A DNA stretch of 64,000 bases from Spinellus fusiger (Eukaryota; Mucoromycota; Mucoromycetes; Mucorales; Phycomycetaceae), in assembly GCA_025094145.1 (NCBI GenBank), contig JALLLS010000002.1:186001-250000 (forward strand), written 5' to 3'. Each line of letters begins with the position of its first letter. Position 1 is the first letter of the stretch. Below, one piece after another: positions 34,854 through 47,911 of this stretch. The position numbers and the translations under genes were made by a program. The notes under the pieces were generated by a model that searched no databases, was not told where the DNA came from, and saw nothing but the letters and a program-made list of their open reading frames with translations.

Positions 34854-35240
34854 TTTGTTTTTTTTTAACTCAGTGTTGCATTTTTTGAGAATGAATCATT
34901 TGGGGTAGATGCACTGTATAAAAAAAACCCGGCTTCACGGCTACTAGGCCATCACTTCCATAACTCTCTTTTCCTTTTTTCCACCGTCTCTGAACGTGCC
35001 CGATCCCTTCTTACCACCCTCATCCGTGAAAACGGAGATATTTCATATTCTAGTGTATATTCACCTTTAAATTTTTCTCTTAAATTTGTCTTATTTCTTT
35101 TAGCTAGTTATGTTTTCTTTCTGTTTTTCTCTCTTTTCTATGTTCAATTTTCTGCAAGTGACTTGTATCTACTATGTTTTCTCAGTCAGACTTCTCAGTG
35201 CGACGTATGACTGCGTAGAGACGCTTAATAAAAGGTGTCT
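34854..35240 (+). repeat. F2: dispersed repeat, second copy
   Basis: Matches F1 (26690-26960) in inverse orientation. It is preceded by a TATAAAAAAAA box-like run at 34917, so it could be the promoter-bearing 5' part of an element. Confidence 0.55.
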
Positions 35241-35375
35241 TGCACTATTTTTGGAAAGTATTCGCACAATCTCAGAAAAAAATTGGACACTTCTCTTTTC
35301 ATTTTCCGCATGCTTTTTTTCCACAATTTCATAGATTTTTTATTTGCACAACTTTATAAATATTATTTCTTCAAC

Positions 35376-35777
35376 AATGAGCTTACAAATCTACTATAAA
35401 GATGGACAAGGAAATTCTATCAAAGAATTGGTCAATGAACCCACATTGATGGATGTAGATAAAGAATGTTTTCCTCTTCAAAATATTGCAGACCACGGCA
35501 CTTTGATTTAAAAACCACTTAAGAAATATCAGTCAAAACCCAAGACCACCAAAAAAAAATATAACCTCTACTTCAACACCTGTATATTACTAAAAGAAGC
35601 CTAGTGATGATATTAAGGGTCACTTTTCTCACTTAATTTATGAACTAGGTATGCCTACAGGTAAATCAGCTAAGCAGCTGGGTATTGTTTATCGAACCGC
35701 ATACGACTGGCTTAAAAGAAATCAGGAACAAATCATGCAAAATATAAATGATAAGGCATACTCTCATTAAAAGAATT
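35376..35777 (+). pseudogene. remnant of a helix-turn-helix (transposase-type) protein
   Basis: Starts MSLQIYYKDGQGNSIKEL and soon hits stops. In another frame at 35620-35765 it reads HLIYELGMPTGKSAKQLGI followed by VYRTAYDWLKRNQEQIM, a helix-turn-helix with the spacing seen at the N-terminus of many fungal DDE transposases. No catalytic domain follows. Confidence 0.4.
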
Positions 35778-36181
35778 AGTAGACTTATTGTAGGTTGTAG
35801 CTATGGATGTTCATTTCTTCTACTGTAATATACTAGGCTTAATTCAATTAAACAATTTTAGTCTGTTATGAAGATTAAGCTTATAAGAGAAAAACTATTA
35901 GAAAGTGAGACGTTAAACATGAGGATCACTGAAGCATGTAGCGATGTTCTTATCAGTGATCTTAAGGGCTTTTGTTGTTACTCTTCTTTGATATTTGAAA
36001 CATGTTTAAGTAAAAATCCTTATTGATATATTTCGCACACTTTGTGCAAAAAAAATAATAATCTATGGAATTGTACGAATTATAAAATATAAACTGGTCA
36101 AAAAGAAAGAAAAAAGAAAGTGCGGAGAAAGAAAAAATCTGGCCCTGCTTACTTTACCCTTCCAAGGTTCATTACTAAATA

Positions 36182-36416
36182 TAGAGTAATATAGATCATT
36201 TATCTATTTCCAATTCCAGGCTATTTTTTCTTTGTCATTGCTTAATCTTTTGTAGTTAATTAACTCACAAGCCGTTCTTATAGTTGTTATCTTATGTTAT
36301 CATCTTATGGTTTATTTATTTATTAAATTCAAAATCTTACAATCATAAGAAATTGAAAGATGAGAAAGAAAAAATAGCCTGAAATTGGAAATAGATAAAT
36401 GATCTGTGTTACCCTA
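36182..36416. mobile_element. MITE with terminal inverted repeats of about 50 bases
   Basis: 36182-36232 (core GATCATTTATCTATTTCCAA) returns inverted at 36362-36416 with few mismatches, enclosing about 120 bases. Both ends adjoin TA (36180-36181, 36417-36418). There is no coding capacity. The length, long inverted repeats and TA flanks fit a miniature Tc1/mariner-type or foldback element; its parent is not in this window. Confidence 0.72.
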
Positions 36417-36900
36417 TAATGATATTAGCAAACATCTCTACTGCAAACAAACATCAGGTTTAATATATGAAAACACTATTAAATTGGACAGAGTTTAAAC
36501 AGAAATAAATTAAATAGAATATCTTTAAATTCATCTACCATTTAGTTATTCCCAAAACAACATTAACACAGGTCATGCCTGTATCTATTAAATGTATAAT
36601 GTCGTAGTTTGCATCGAAATTTATTTTTAACGCTTGACTAAATGTTTATAGACTCCTACTTAACACGTATAAAGCACAGTGTACATGGTTTGAAGGGACT
36701 GTGAAGTTAATCGAATAGGCATGGAAGGAAAGAATAGATGGGATAAGACAAATGAATGAAGTTGAGATAGATTTCTACCATAATAAGTGTCACTAAGAGC
36801 CAAAAAGAATAAGCTAAATGTCATACAGAAAGTATTGGGTAGGCAAAATAGCCTCAAACAGGAAATACAGTACAACACGAAATGATCAACAAATGCTCTT

Positions 36901-36978
36901 CCACACCATGATCTGAACTAGCGACCTTCCCACCTGGCAAACAGACATTTTTTCCGGTTGGGACAATCACCACGGCAT
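36901..36978 (-). other. tRNA-like relic
   Basis: On the minus strand GAAGGTCGCTAGTTCAGATC resembles the variable arm plus T-arm (B box) of a tRNA, preceded by TTTGCCAGG, which could be an anticodon loop with GCC. The stems do not pair properly and the 5' half has an extra A run, so this is not a working tRNA. It may be a decayed tRNA or part of a tRNA-derived SINE. Confidence 0.25.
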
Positions 36979-39900
36979 GTCTGTATCTATTAAAGTGAAT
37001 AAATGAAATATTTCAATATTTTATACTCGGATATAGTATTATTTTTTCTATGCTTGATCTTAATATTGTAATAATTTCATGAAACTCTTAGTTAGATACT
37101 TCAAAGATTAAGAAATATAAAGGACAGGGCTTATGAGATATTATAAAAGTCTTATCGTCTTTGATCTTAGTATTAAAGGAGTTCCGCCAGCTAACGTGTG
37201 GTTAAACTCTGTTCTCTATTCATTCAATTGTATACTTACCTTCTACCTGTTTTCTACTACTATTTTACTTGTTTTCTATTTGTTTTCTACTGATTTTCTA
37301 CTGCTATAAGCTATGATATGAGATATACGTTTGATGATATAATGTGTGGTAATGCTTGCGCGTCCCTGACGTATATTGTATCTTCTCCCTTTTGGCTATT
37401 ATGTGACACAAAAGATGAACATCCATTTTTGGAGATAGTCTTACGACAGCATTGTTATAAGAAAAAACAATAGGGTATATTATTTAGCTAAAAAAAGGTC
37501 AGGAATCTAAAATTCGCCGATTATTTTTATTCCTTTTTTCCATAGTGTATCTTATCTTGAAGCTTGATAAATCAATAAGAATACAGAACCTACTCAAAAC
37601 TGAATTGAGCATATTTTCTTTCCTAATTTGCTTACCTAAACAGATAGAAATTGTCTTGACCAAACACAACAGTACTATAATTAAATAGCAGACAGCTGTT
37701 TCACAAACTAGAAGGCCTTAAGTACATAGAGACTTGGCTATATAGAATATTTATAATCTGGTTAATATTATCAATGCTGACGACCTTATATATCATATAT
37801 ATACTTGGTAAAAGTATAAAAAGAATAAATTCTGAATAATAATACTAAAAGAAAGCAAGAAGGAACTATGATGATTTGGGGTATTTGTGTAGAGTTTTTT
37901 CTTCTTTTTTCTTAGTATTTAAACTTTAGATTAGTGGATGGACTAGTGTAATAGAAAAAAATGAAAAAAAGTATGGCTATCTAAAGCTTTCGTAGGGTAG
38001 CTATCAGCCCTAATGCGCAAATAGTACCTATAGCATCCGGAAAAACCCCTTGAACTATAGATAGACTGGACTTTACCAATAAGTAACTGACAAGTAAAGA
38101 GACATTATCAAAAGATAGTGACCCGTAGAATGATGGATTTAAATTTCGGGGATGGTTTAGTTAGTTTTTAGACTTCCTCTATAACTATAACTACATGAAT
38201 CTTTTAGATATATATCTCATTTAATAGAAGAAAAATGTTTAGTAATAAATTCATTTTTACTTCCAAAGTACATTACTTTGTATACCAATCTTTATGCATA
38301 TATTTTAACTGAAAAGGTAATTCGAAATTTGAAGCTCACAATACTTTCTACGGGTTCTACAAATATATTCTCTTCTCATGTACAGTTGTTTCACAGTTAA
38401 TTGGTCCTTTTCTGGACATCAATTGATCACCTGTAAAATCAAATTTAATACTTTATGAATTAAATTTGGTAATAATTATTAGAAAGAAGGCTGTTTTGTG
38501 ATATTTTGACCAAATTAGGTACAAAAGGATATTAGATTGGGATGAAGATTCTGATCAATTGGCAATATATTGACTTAGTACCTTTTTTATTTTCAAAAGA
38601 AATCATAAAATGGATATAAGATCGAATACTTGAATAGTAGAGAGAATCCTCAAGACAAAAGAATGTTTTGAATTTTTACATATATCATAATTATTTGGAT
38701 ATAGTACACCAATAACTTCTCCTTAATAGGTATGTATATGATAAATCAAGACTATCCTCTTTGAAACTGGAGAAATAACCACTATGAGTCACTTTCCCTT
38801 GATAATATTGCTTGACAAGGCATGAGTATTTCTCTGACTTTTTTTTTAATAATAATAAAAAAGATCTATGTAACTTTGTAGTGATTTTAATTATTATTAA
38901 GACTCTACAGCATACCTTATATTATTAAAATATTTAGTCACAGATAATAATAAATGGCTCCACATTGTTACTAAGAATCCTTTGAGTATTAGGGACAATA
39001 TATCAATAAAATATTACTACTTTTGTTGCAATCAAATCAAGTTTACTAACCTTTCACTTAAAAGCTCAGTATATTTCATTAGTCTTAGTACAATCAAGGT
39101 TCTTTAAATCTGAGATTCTTCTTACTGTTTTTATCATTACAAACCTTATAATTGAGGATCTGGCCATAATGTTTAGACAATAAAGACTATTGGAAAAGAG
39201 CTAGACTGTTAGTAAATAGGTGTAGCACTGTCCCTGTTAGCAGATAATACATAAATAAGCCTTTCATACACACAGATAGAATGATATTTTGTTTGGATTT
39301 TATCAAACTGTATTATTGAATGGTAAGAGTTTGATAACTCTCTATTGAAAGATATTCCATTGTTTACAAAATTTCTATAAATTTAATAGAAATCTAAAAA
39401 GTATTCTTTGATCTGTATATTTTATTTAACAGCCTTTTTAATAAGGTAGCTTATATATCATACATACAAAGGCGGGGCTATCCTGTTCATACTAAAAACC
39501 CTGAATTTCTCAGCTATTAAGAATGATTAGATTATCTGATCTCAGGTCACTAATTCTGTTATGCACACACCTAGCTCTCTCACTTATTATTTATATAGAA
39601 TACTATTCTTCATATTTACATTATATATTTTTTCCAATGACACCATTCACCATGAAGTGTGACAGTAAAATAGTATTATCATAATAAGTTGTCTTATGAG
39701 AAAAGAATTGAGTATAAAAAAGCATTATCCTTGGGGTTGTAAGTCTTACGATAAAGCATATACTTAAGCCTCTTTATTATCAATATGTTTGCCTAATAAG
39801 TACACTAATCTCAACTCATGAAAATGATAGATTTGGACTAAATAAAATAAATTGAGTACTAATTATGTTATACAGCTGCCAAGTATAAATTAAATTAATT

Positions 39901-40722
39901 CTTTATGATCGTAATGCACGTTGATTAGGAGTATGTGGGATGATCCATTGCTGTAAATAAATAAACAATCAGATTCCCAGTCTACTACTAAAATATTAAT
40001 GCAATTTAAAAACCCTGCATGACAAATAAACTTTAGGCGTATATTTGCAAGTATATTTCACTTAACGTATCATGAAAAGTAATAAAGTTGTGCAAATAAG
40101 CTTAAAGGCTCAGGAGCATCTTTGACAGCTAATATGCTGTGGCTCATGAGCCTTAAAATGAAGCAAAACCAAGACTAAATGAGACAAAGGAAAGAAATCT
40201 ACCCACCTTAACAGTCTGAGTAAACAACTATACACCTCTTTTTTATAATAATAAAAAGAGCATTTGTCCTATAGCCTTCTTTTGTCCTTTTTTTCCCCCT
40301 TGTATTTGTTTTGATTTATCTATGAGATATCATTCATTAAAGATAGACATATGTTCTATTAAGTCTTCAGCTAATAAAAATCATAATTAAATGATCAAAA
40401 CAGCTCAAAAAATGTATTCTATCTTCCATTTTATTTTTGAAAATCAGCTATCCTAGTCACCAGTATTAGTTGAAAGAGTTAATTGCTATAATGTCTGAAT
40501 TTGAAAACAGAATTAGCCTATCGTTACGCTTCTCTTTCACTTATTTGTTTTTTCACTCCTTGCTAGAATCCCCTCACTGTAAGTGTATTTGCTTCAATGA
40601 TAAGAATCTCGACTCATCCCAATGTACATCAACCGACCTTCTTTCATATATCTAGTGTTACCATCTTTCCTTAACTCCTAATCTCGACCTATATACCTTC
40701 ACACCACTTTCTCTCATACTTT
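36979..40722. other. 3.7-kb AT-rich intergenic region
   Basis: No gene, transposon end or RNA gene is recognised. The last 250 bases form the upstream region of the KCH gene. Confidence 0.45.
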
Positions 40723-42218
40723 ATGGTACTTAGTATGAAAACTAACTTTCTATGCTGCTAGCTCACTATCTTCTTTAGTGCTGTAGCAGTAGAAATGGTC
40801 CCAAATGGAAACGTGAGGTTGTGCAAGAGCACAAATTCGAATATGTTGATATCGACGAATTTTACGACCCCTCCTGTCTTACACGCCTCAATTATAGCTT
40901 TGTTTATTTGGCTATACTAAAGTCATTTCTTGTTTATATTGCTGACTTGTGGACTGCTGGTATACTATTATCAATGACTGTATACATATATTTGTTACTT
41001 ATTTATTGTTTAAAGTGTCTCTTTTGGCTATTGATCAGCAAGACTCAGCCGACTCTGCTATTCCATATTCTATCTCCAAGTGGATTTTCTTGGGTGCCAT
41101 CATGATTTCTTTTTTGTTGATGTTTTGGGATATTCGAAAGTCACGTAGCATTATAGCTTCGAGAGATATTGCTTTTGCTTTTACATCCACTATGGCAAGT
41201 CGCTACTACTCGATGAAGGACTACCGATACTACTGCTTATTCTGTGAAATATCAAAATCGCAAAAAACAATCGATTCAATCACTTTTTTTGTATTCTTCA
41301 CACTCAAAGGTATACACAGTACATACACCCTACATATTTTTTTTGGTAAGATAAAATACTGACATTAGTCTGCAGGTTGGAAAAGACTTTTACTAGCTGA
41401 GGCACCTCGCCAAGTGATTAACGTTGTTACCCTGATTACACTTATTCCTACGTGGATTAAGCTCAATAAAAATCAGTTGAATCTGAATAATCAAGCATTG
41501 GGAAAAAGCTTGATTCAAAAGATTATGACATGCACCATGTTGTTCTCGGTCATCGTATTTGCCATATCCTTAATTCTAGTCTTCGTAGCTGTCATCGCAT
41601 ATATACCCTTGATGTGTCATATGCGAGGTAATCTTAAAGAATACTGCTGCCACAAGGTCGATAAACGGTAACTCACATGGATTATAAGCACATAGTGTCT
41701 CTAACTAATACATTCTGCCTGATAGAATTTCTGAGCTCTTAAAAAAGCAGGCACGTAGACGCTTGGCAGCAAATCAAAAAACAGGTGGAAAATCCAAAAA
41801 CAAGAACAAAATGATTGAAATGAATAGTCTGCCTCAACCAACACTTCCAAACGTAAATATGGGAGATATGGGGTCCAATAGATCGCCTTATCAGACTCAG
41901 CCGCAAATGTTACATCATCCTGGTGCTGACCGTGTCCATAATCACTTTGTTCCACCATTTGCACGAAGAAATAGTGAATCTTCAATGCAAAGTGATCAGC
42001 TGGAGCTGACCTTGCATGCACAACCCCAGCCATGGTCAGGGACATCGAGTAACTTTGCTAATCCGTATTATAACTCAAATTCTTCTTTCCATGGCTCTGA
42101 ATATAGCCATTATAACCCTAATTCCCAAACTACCTATGTACCAAGCCCTAGCCCTAATCCTAGCCCTCGTCCTCAGTACCATCAACCTCATTATACTCCT
42201 CAAGACCCTTACTTTTAA
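40723..42218 (+). CDS. KCH1: KCH (Kch1/Prm6-type) fungal potassium-channel protein
   Basis: Plasma-membrane protein of the fungal KCH family, which in yeast supports low-affinity K+ influx and through it the high-affinity Ca2+ response. Exons 40779-40959, 41016-41309, 41376-41667 and 41726-42218 join in frame. I place the start in a first exon that is only ATG (40723-40725) followed by GT (40726) and a 53-base intron with a CTAAC branch site, giving MCCSSRNGPKWKREVV; total 420 residues. Family marks are FEYVDIDEFYDPSCLTR, YSFVYLAILKSFLVYIADLW, ISKWIFLGAIMISF, EAPRQVINVVTLI, and EYCCHKVDKRISELLKKQ. Hydrophobic segments fit several membrane spans. The C-terminal 150 residues or so are a polar Pro/Ser/Asn/Gln tail with PSPSPNPSP repeats. 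The ATG-only exon is inference; the rest is well supported. Confidence 0.9.
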
Positions 42219-43549
42219 TCACAGATTCAGTGATAGACTGCTCAAGACATTCATTCATTGTCTAAAAATATTTATGCTAGTTATTAACCCTATTGTGTAA
42301 TCCTTGGCATTGCCAGCTTCTCATCTGTTCCACTTTATTGTTCAATTCTTTACCCTAAACTCCGTTTGTCATCGCTTTGACATTGTATTATCATTGTTGT
42401 TCTTTTTCCTTTTTTGAATAAAGATAGAAAAATTATCTTATTTTTTTCCTTATTTTCTTATTAAGTTTCACAATAAAGCCTGAATTCATAGCAATGGGCT
42501 TCTGGTTTTAAATCTGTCAATATGTCTGACTTGTGCAAAAAGGAATACATGTGCATGTGCCTATTAAGGTCCTGTAGTACTACAGGTTTATTAATGATTT
42601 TCAAGATTTTCTATTACACACAGAATAATGAATCGTAGCCTAGCTTGCACAAGTGAAGACGATCTTATGATACTTATAAGGTTATCATTGCAAATGTCAA
42701 ATTGAAATAGAATATCTTTTTTATATTTATTCATTAATTATTATAATTAATGGATATTTTCCATGTTAAATGTTCGGATAGGCTTTTTTATGCTAAACAA
42801 CTATAGATTGAAAAGTCTTAATGATTATCTTCAGGTGGATCATGGAGCATGTCTGAACTCCATTAATGAGAGATAGAGTTTTTAATAAGAAACATCACGT
42901 AGCTTATCAATGTGATGTACAAAATTCTCTAAATAAATAAATCAACACGTTGAAAAAATAAACATTGGCCATGCATAAGAAACAATAAAATTGATGTGAT
43001 GTTTTCTATATGGTCAGTATTACACATTCAATCTTTAATGTATTACATTATCTTAGTTCGTGACTGATAGTTGATGTTTAAAATATACCAACATCTTGAT
43101 CTTATGGTTGGTATTTTTGCCTAGCTAATAATTGACGCATTATATGCTTTGACGAATGATTTTATTTTTTATTTTTTTATTTTTTATTTTGAGTATAATT
43201 CATTTTAATAAAATGAAGAAATCGGGACTTGTTTGAAAGCACATAGGATTATTTCACTATTTAATGAGAGGACTGTTTTACCTTTTTACTAATTAGTTAT
43301 CTGACTAATTGGCTGCTTGATTGCCTGCTGTTAGAATTATGTTTCATAACAACAAAATTTACCCTCTGGCATAAAACTGAGTTTATGTAGTAAAATAGAG
43401 CTATAATAATGTTACTTTCTTTTGTAAATACTAAAGCAATTGAAGTCAAACAACTATAAACTCCGCTAGTTTATAAAAAGGTCCACCGTAGACACTTTTC
43501 TCTTTATCTTACCTTACTCCTTTATATCAACTAACTTATAAATAATAAT
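42219..43549. other. intergenic region between KCH and zinc-finger genes
   Basis: 3' flank of KCH with AATAAAG at 42416, then AT-rich DNA and the promoter side of the zinc-finger gene. No further gene is seen. Confidence 0.5.
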
Positions 43550-44515
43550 ATGTCTTACTGTATTCCCCAGTACTCATGGAGTTTTCTAGAAGAGAGAAGA
43601 TCCATTTCTACGCCCACCTCCTCTCCTGAAGTATCTTCAACTGGATACTTTACCTCTCTGCACAGTTTAGAAAACAACATGTTGAGCCAGGCTGCTTTAG
43701 AAGTGATGTCTTTACCTAGCTACCCGAGCCCAGTAGACTCTCCTGTACTTTGTGGTTATGTCCAGAACTCTGATGGTTTTTGTGAAGATTTAACAAACAA
43801 CTATTCTAACCGGTCTTTCTTGGGTGGTTCTGAGAATCAATCAATAATCTCACACAGTATGGTCAGCACGACTCAATGTGAACCGCAATGGGTCGAATCA
43901 AATGGCCGTCCTTTGATAAATTTTACTTTGCCTTTTGAAGACTGCGAATTTACTCAAATCGATCAATTTATTGCACATCATCAATCGGCCTTAATAGACC
44001 ATCCAGGTCCAGACTGTGTTGGTACAACTTGGCAAGAACGTAGTACGCCCTCATATACAGTCAAGTCTACTCGAATAGACATTGAACACTCATTAATCCC
44101 TATTGAATCCATTGAATCACACTCTCAATCTCGGCCTGGTATCGAAGTAACTAAGTTCTGCCGCCAATTAAAATCTAAGAAAATCAAACAACCAAGAGAT
44201 AGCATCGAATGCAAGCCTACTAGTACAACTAAAGACATGAGTTCTGTACTTTTTAACTGCAAACACCCAACGTGTAATAAGTATTTCACACGTCCCTACA
44301 ATCTTGTCTCTCATATGCGCACTCATACAGCAGAACGTCCTTTTGCGTGTTCAAAATGTGATAAAAGATTTGCACGTCAGCATGACCGTAATCGTCATGA
44401 AAAACTTCACTCAGGAGTCAAGCCTTATGTATGCCCAGAATGTGAAAAACCATTTGCAAGACAAGATGCTCTTGGTCGTCACCTCAAAGTTGAAAACGGC
44501 TGTGGGAGCATGTAA
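43550..44515 (+). CDS. C2H2 zinc-finger transcription factor, Crz1-like
   Basis: Intronless, 321 residues, presumably a nuclear transcription factor. Residues 1-230 are a Ser/Thr/Pro-rich region without known domain. Three fingers close the protein: CKHPTC ... HMRTH (about 237-258), CSKC ... HEKLH with [12 protein letters not shown] (about 267-287), and a third of C2HC type, [17 protein letters not shown] (295-317). The FAR-D-RH pattern and the C2HC last finger ending in GCG are like Crz1, the calcineurin-controlled factor of fungal Ca2+ stress signalling. No clear PxIxIT calcineurin-docking motif was noted, so the Crz1 link rests on the fingers and stays an inference. Its neighbour is the KCH gene, which in yeast acts upstream of Ca2+ influx. 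Confidence 0.75.
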   Translation: MSYCIPQYSWSFLEERRSISTPTSSPEVSSTGYFTSLHSLENNMLSQAALEVMSLPSYPSPVDSPVLCGYVQNSDGFCEDLTNNYSNRSFLGGSENQSIISHSMVSTTQCEPQWVESNGRPLINFTLPFEDCEFTQIDQFIAHHQSALIDHPGPDCVGTTWQERSTPSYTVKSTRIDIEHSLIPIESIESHSQSRPGIEVTKFCRQLKSKKIKQPRDSIECKPTSTTKDMSSVLFNCKHPTCNKYFTRPYNLVSHMRTHTAERPFACSKCDKRFARQHDRNRHEKLHSGVKPYVCPECEKPFARQDALGRHLKVENGCGSM

Positions 44516-46864
44516 ACCCAGTTATGCATCTGTACATTTGTCATTGTTATTATTACCACTACCACTATTATTGTCATCTTTCTTCTATCGTTCTCTTTTC
44601 TCTCATTTACTACCACCATCTCATTCAACTACATGCTATGTTTTTGATCCCACGCTTCTATTTACTTATTTTAATTTAGTCTCATCATTTTTACGTGTAT
44701 ATGATCTTATAGTTTTTTATTCTTACCACTCCCTATGACTTCAAAATATCTGTATTTTCCGATTCTTACATTCATTATAGTACTTAGAGTGTTTATTTTA
44801 TTTAACAATATATTCCCATATACTATAATCTTTCAATATAATATACAGTCTAAAAATATATATCATGATATGCTATACATTCTACCTTAGTTTTATTGTT
44901 TATATATATATATATTTATGTAAAAATGGCAGAAAGTATTTTCTTAATTTTGAGTGTAATAAGGAACAAAAGATTTAAATCCAAATGTAGTGTAATATAA
45001 CTTAATCTCCTCTATTCTCCTGTTGTCTGATTCGATGAATATTATCTCAAATACCACTGTTTATTCGGACCTGATTGCCTTACGCTTAAGTAATTATATT
45101 TAATTAAGATTGTTATTAACTTGCAAGCTTTATCATCCTTTAATCAGAATATTTAATATAAAAACAACACCTACTATACACTACCTAGGTGTATTGATTA
45201 ACATAGCATTATTATCAGCATCTTGGTAATAGTAGAAATCCTCTTCATGAATCCATATTTGAAATAAAAAATAGTATTTATAGTATATTACTTTACTTTT
45301 TCTATAAAGGCTGCAGTGTTCTGGATTTCTATAGATTACATACAGAATCTGCTAAATTATTTCCCTTTTCTGATATCCGATAACGATAGCTATTAATGTG
45401 TTTCCAGAACATTGAATCCATTTAAATAGACTTTCTAAAGCCTTCAAAACAATAGAGTAGAAAAACAAAACAAGAATCACTTATGCTACTATTTCTTAAT
45501 GATGTTAAAAGAATGATCTACTTTCTATAAAACATTGTAATGTTCTGTTATTGAAATAGCCAGAAACATTAAAGTTTTGCTATATACCACATGACTTAAG
45601 CAAAGATTGATATTGACAGTTAATCATATAACTCATCCAATTTTTCAAATGTTACTTATAAACATTCCAGGCATATTCTATGGAATTCGAATCTAGACCT
45701 TAGAAGCTGCACTGTTTCTGCTCCCAACCACCTGCTAACCACCGTTTTCTATACTTGCGGGTACAACCGTTGGTCTGATCTTCAAAGAAAAATAAAGCCA
45801 GTACCCTCATTGAGAAAAGCTAAAATATCAGGAGATAATGCACCTATAAAGGTAATTATTTAATACAATATTACTACAACGTGTCTTCAGAATTAACAAA
45901 GTTAATTGGTAGCTTTATATAGCCATAAGACTTTCTCAAAATAGTAAATAGTGACTATAAATGTCAAACACTATACTTAAAAAAATAAAACAAACGTCAT
46001 CAATTATGTTGTAATTGATTTAAGGACTCTAAAAACCAGTTTAAGTAAAAGATATTAGATATCAAAAGAAAAATTTCCTCTTTTGAGGAAATCTATTATA
46101 TATGGACCTATTTCCTAGATAAAACAATGCGAATTACTAAAGGTCAATTAGTCACTGTATAAAGAGCAGGTGAGGACAGCGCTTTATATGATAAATGTAA
46201 GATATAAAATATTGAGAAAAGATATGAACACTTGAAACTTAATGTTAAACGGTAAATAATTCATTTTACCGTTGTCTTTTTTTAGACAAGTAACTAACTA
46301 AGATACGTGCATTTACTGTATTATATCTACCTATAACCACCATTGACTGAATTCAAAACTATTTTTCAGCATATGACTGATGTTGTACACTTCAGCCATT
46401 TTTTTAATGTTTTCTCATGAACAAGAATTTCTTTACTTTCTACAAGCATATCGGTGAATAAAAAATTATTTTAATTTACCGATTACACTTATTATAGTAA
46501 TATAAGTAATTTCATTGGCATTATTGAGCGCCATACAAAGTATACAAATATACTTTTAACATATATTCTAAGAAAGCAGGTATAACAAAACTTTAAATAT
46601 TAAAGAATATGACAGGTATATTCATATTGTAAAATATACTCTAATACTGAATATTACCATAATAAATATCATAAACTGCCTTAATTTAGTTAAGCATGAG
46701 TTAATATATCAACAAAGTATATTCTCCAGTAAATTTGAAGCAGTTATTTACTGCAAAGATATAATGCTATAAAATAAACATTTAATAATGAATGGTTGAT
46801 CCAGTGAATGTTTCCCTAAATTAAGAAAGCTGAAACGCTTTATTTTATTTACAAATATATATAA
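44516..46864. other. 2.3-kb AT-rich intergenic region
   Basis: 3' flank of the zinc-finger gene, then DNA without supported genes or repeats. Confidence 0.45.
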
Positions 46865-47911
46865 AAAGTGACCCGACAAATGTAATCGATGGTTTCAAAT
46901 TCCGGACTGTTTTTATACCAAAAATAATAAATATCATTCTTTCTTTCTTTAATAACAATTCTTTTTCTCTAATGCCTGACTCATCCAACACTGTAAACAT
47001 CTTCACTAAGACCCCTGAGATATATTTAATGCACACCAGCCTTGAGACTTGCTCAGCCATTCTCCATGAGATGCTGAACATGAACAACACTCTGGCCATG
47101 ACATCTCGTATGTTTAATGTTCCTCCCACCACTGTAAGGGACATTGTGAGACACTTCAAGAAGACAGGCTTGGTAGTACCTTCTCCTAAGAGTGGCTGAC
47201 GAAGAAAGTTGGACGACAGGGCCCTCTGGTGGTTGAGAAGAACAATAGTCAGTGATTCCCATTAGACCAAGGAAGCCATCATGGCAGAGATGTTCATTAA
47301 GGTATCAGACAAGACTTTGAAGGGGTACCTTGATGAAATGGGCTTCCAATCTTTCAGTCCAGTGGTGAAGCCTCTTCTCACCAAGAAACATATGGTGGCA
47401 AGGCTCCAGTGAGCCAATGAGCACATTGGTTGGACCGATGAGCAGTAGCAAGGGGTCGTCTGGTCTGATGAGTCCAGAGTAGAGTTCATGAGCTATGAAA
47501 GGGGCGCAAAAGTCATCAGTCAGTGTTGTACGGCCTTTGAGCCCAAGAATTTTATGGAAATAAGGAAGTTTGGAGGTGGTGCAGTGATGGTATGGGGCTG
47601 TTTCAGTGAGGAGGGTGTTGGGAGATGGATCGTAGTGGAGGGTAGGATAAACTCCGACAAGTACATCAATGCCTTGGGAGAGGCCTACTGCCCCGAGCTC
47701 GAGCGTCTCTCTCTCTCATGAAACCTGGAGTCAGTTACCGCCTACAGGAGGACAATGATAGACTCCATACGAGCAAGGAAACTCGCGAATGGAAGGCAGC
47801 AAAGAGTGTGGAGACTCTTTCTTACTGGCCCTCACAAAGTCCCGATCTCAACCCAATTGAGCATCTATGGGCCCACCTCAATAAGGTTATCAGGAAGGAC
47901 AGGATGGTGTA

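Noticed and set aside
35110..35334. Phe/Ser-rich frames such as 35110-35334 and 28835-29074 as genes
   Set aside because: They lie in T-rich parts of repeats, have no family likeness and are repeated in other copies with stops.
36901..36978. A tRNA gene
   Set aside because: T-arm-like sequence is present, but the stems do not pair and the spacing is wrong; kept only as a low-confidence relic.
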